DNA from: Campylobacterota bacterium
Lineage (GTDB): Bacteria; Campylobacterota; Campylobacteria; Campylobacterales; Sulfurovaceae
Direction: 5' to 3'
NCBI GenBank assembly: GCA_011330645.1
Contig: DRQB01000205.1
Location: forward strand, 1-6,472
DNA: 6,472 nucleotides
This document shows positions 5,902 to 6,472 of this stretch, one piece after another (within the stretch, counting starts at the first letter, position 1; each line of letters opens with the position of its first letter). The notes beneath the pieces were generated by a model. That model saw only the letters and a list, made by a program, of their open reading frames with translations, was not told where the DNA came from and made no database searches. Position numbers and translations under genes: made by a program.

Positions 5902-5999
5902 AAGAGCATTTGGGGAATAAAAAGGAGGAAAATATTTTAAAAGGAGACCCTAAATTGATTAAAAGGGAGGGGAATAATTTAGGTATCCCAAATGCTCTT
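5902..5999. repeat. 98-base palindromic element with 13-base terminal inverted repeats (MITE-like)
   Basis: AAGAGCATTTGGG (5902-5914) and CCCAAATGCTCTT (5987-5999) are perfect inverted repeats. Inside, CCTAAATT (5949-5956) and AATTTAGG (5976-5983) form a second perfect pair, and AAAATATTTT (5929-5938) is a small palindrome. GGGGAATAA occurs twice in direct orientation (5912-5920, 5969-5977), and AAAAGG(G)AG three times (5920-5927, 5939-5946, 5961-5968). One strand is strongly purine-rich. There is no coding capacity and no T-tract, and I see no clear target-site duplication. It may be a small non-autonomous mobile element or dispersed repeat placed between two divergent promoters, or a structured RNA. 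Confidence 0.5.
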
Positions 6000-6054
6000 G
6001 TAGGTGTATTGTAAACTATCAAGGTTAACCGTATGCAAATAAAGACATATGTTG

Positions 6055-6060
6055 TATAAT
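6055..6060 (+). promoter_or_regulatory. Probable -10 box of the GH3 gene
   Basis: TATAAT lies 27 bases before the ATG at 6088, and TAAGG (6074-6078) between them is the likely ribosome binding site, nine bases from the ATG. The palindromes GGTTAACC (6023-6030) and ACATATGT (6045-6052) lie just upstream and could be regulator sites, though such short palindromes are common by chance. Confidence 0.55.
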
Positions 6061-6087
6061 GAGATAATTTATTTAAGGTTAGAATCA

Positions 6088-6472
6088 ATGATAAAACAAT
6101 TTTTACTTCTTAGTTTACTTATGGGTGGACTGTCTGCACAAACATTAGAAAAAAAGATAGGACAAATGCTCATGATTGGTTTTCATGGCATCACAGCAAC
6201 AGCCGACACACAAATATGTAAAGATATACAAAAATATAATGTTGGTGCGGTGATTTTGTTTGACTACAATCCTGTCAATAAAAATGAACCTAAAAATATA
6301 GCCACAAAAGCACAACTGAAAAAACTCACCAAGCAGCTTCAGGCGTGTTCAACTGACGGAAAATTACTGATTGCGGTAGACCAAGAAGGTGGAAAAGTAC
6401 AAAGACTCAAAAGAAAGTATGGATTCTATGGTAAGTTTCCAAAAGCTGAAGATGTGATAAAAATGGATGAGA
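6088..6472 (+). CDS. Secreted glycoside hydrolase family 3 protein, NagZ-like, 3' end cut by window
   Basis: The frame stays open to the right edge, giving 128 complete N-terminal codons. Residues 1-17 form a signal peptide (MIKQFLLLSLLMGGLSA before QTLEKK), so the enzyme should be exported. The mature part opens with the GH3 N-terminal barrel signature: IGQMLMIGF (24-32), VGAVILFDY (52-60), LLIAVDQEGGKVQRL (93-107) and a YGFYGKFPKA stretch (111-120). These match beta-N-acetylhexosaminidases of the NagZ type, which remove N-acetylglucosamine from peptidoglycan fragments. The catalytic His and Asp lie further on and cannot be checked. E. coli NagZ is cytosolic, so a signal peptide points to a periplasmic or lipid-linked version, or another GH3 glycosidase. 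The mature N-terminus lacks a Cys after the cleavage site, so it is not an evident lipoprotein. It is divergently transcribed from the thioredoxin gene with its own promoter. Confidence 0.88.
   Translation, partial: MIKQFLLLSLLMGGLSAQTLEKKIGQMLMIGFHGITATADTQICKDIQKYNVGAVILFDYNPVNKNEPKNIATKAQLKKLTKQLQACSTDGKLLIAVDQEGGKVQRLKRKYGFYGKFPKAEDVIKMDE

Noticed and set aside
5895..6005. Target-site duplication flanking the 98-base palindromic element
   Set aside because: Bases just outside the 13-base ends (CT on the left, GT on the right) do not form a matching direct repeat, so recent transposition is not demonstrated.
5900..6088. 62-codon minus-strand open frame over the divergent intergenic region
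   Set aside because: It covers the palindromic element and the GH3 promoter, has no convincing start signals and encodes no recognisable protein.

Overview
The window looks like chromosomal DNA of a Campylobacterota (Epsilonproteobacteria) species, probably close to Sulfurovum or Sulfurimonas. The evidence is the AT-rich composition, the compact 258-residue DprA, TATAAT boxes without clear -35 boxes, and the order ilvC - divergent polysaccharide deacetylase - dprA, which I recall from Campylobacter jejuni (Cj0632-Cj0634). The genus is an inference; no rRNA or other marker gene is present.

Left part, plus strand. The 3' part of ilvC (branched-chain amino acid synthesis) ends at 804. A 214-base gap holds several nested inverted repeats, a terminator-like hairpin and a TATAAT box. 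Next comes a membrane-anchored divergent polysaccharide deacetylase with a very lysine-rich cytoplasmic tail. A DASS/SLC13 anion transporter follows directly, its ATG touching the deacetylase stop codon, so the two are probably co-transcribed. After 96 bases comes dprA (DNA processing during natural transformation), which ends tail-to-tail with the next gene, their stop codons overlapping by two bases.

Middle part, minus strand. A secreted, alanine-rich protein of unknown function is built from nine-residue helical repeats. Upstream of it, and separated by a terminator and its own promoter, is a periplasmic TlpA/ResA-like thioredoxin with a CPPC active site.

Right part. A 261-base divergent intergenic region contains a 98-base palindromic element with perfect 13-base inverted ends, resembling a small non-autonomous mobile element or structured repeat. 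It lies between the promoters of the thioredoxin gene and of a secreted glycoside hydrolase family 3 (NagZ-like) gene that runs off the right edge.

Most genes are familiar households of the group. Four products (deacetylase, alanine-rich protein, thioredoxin, GH3) are predicted to act in the periplasm or at the envelope, but nothing shows that they form one pathway. The least explained items are the nonapeptide-repeat protein, the 98-base palindromic element and the structured ilvC 3' region. I saw no CRISPR array, tRNA, rRNA, transposase or phage gene.
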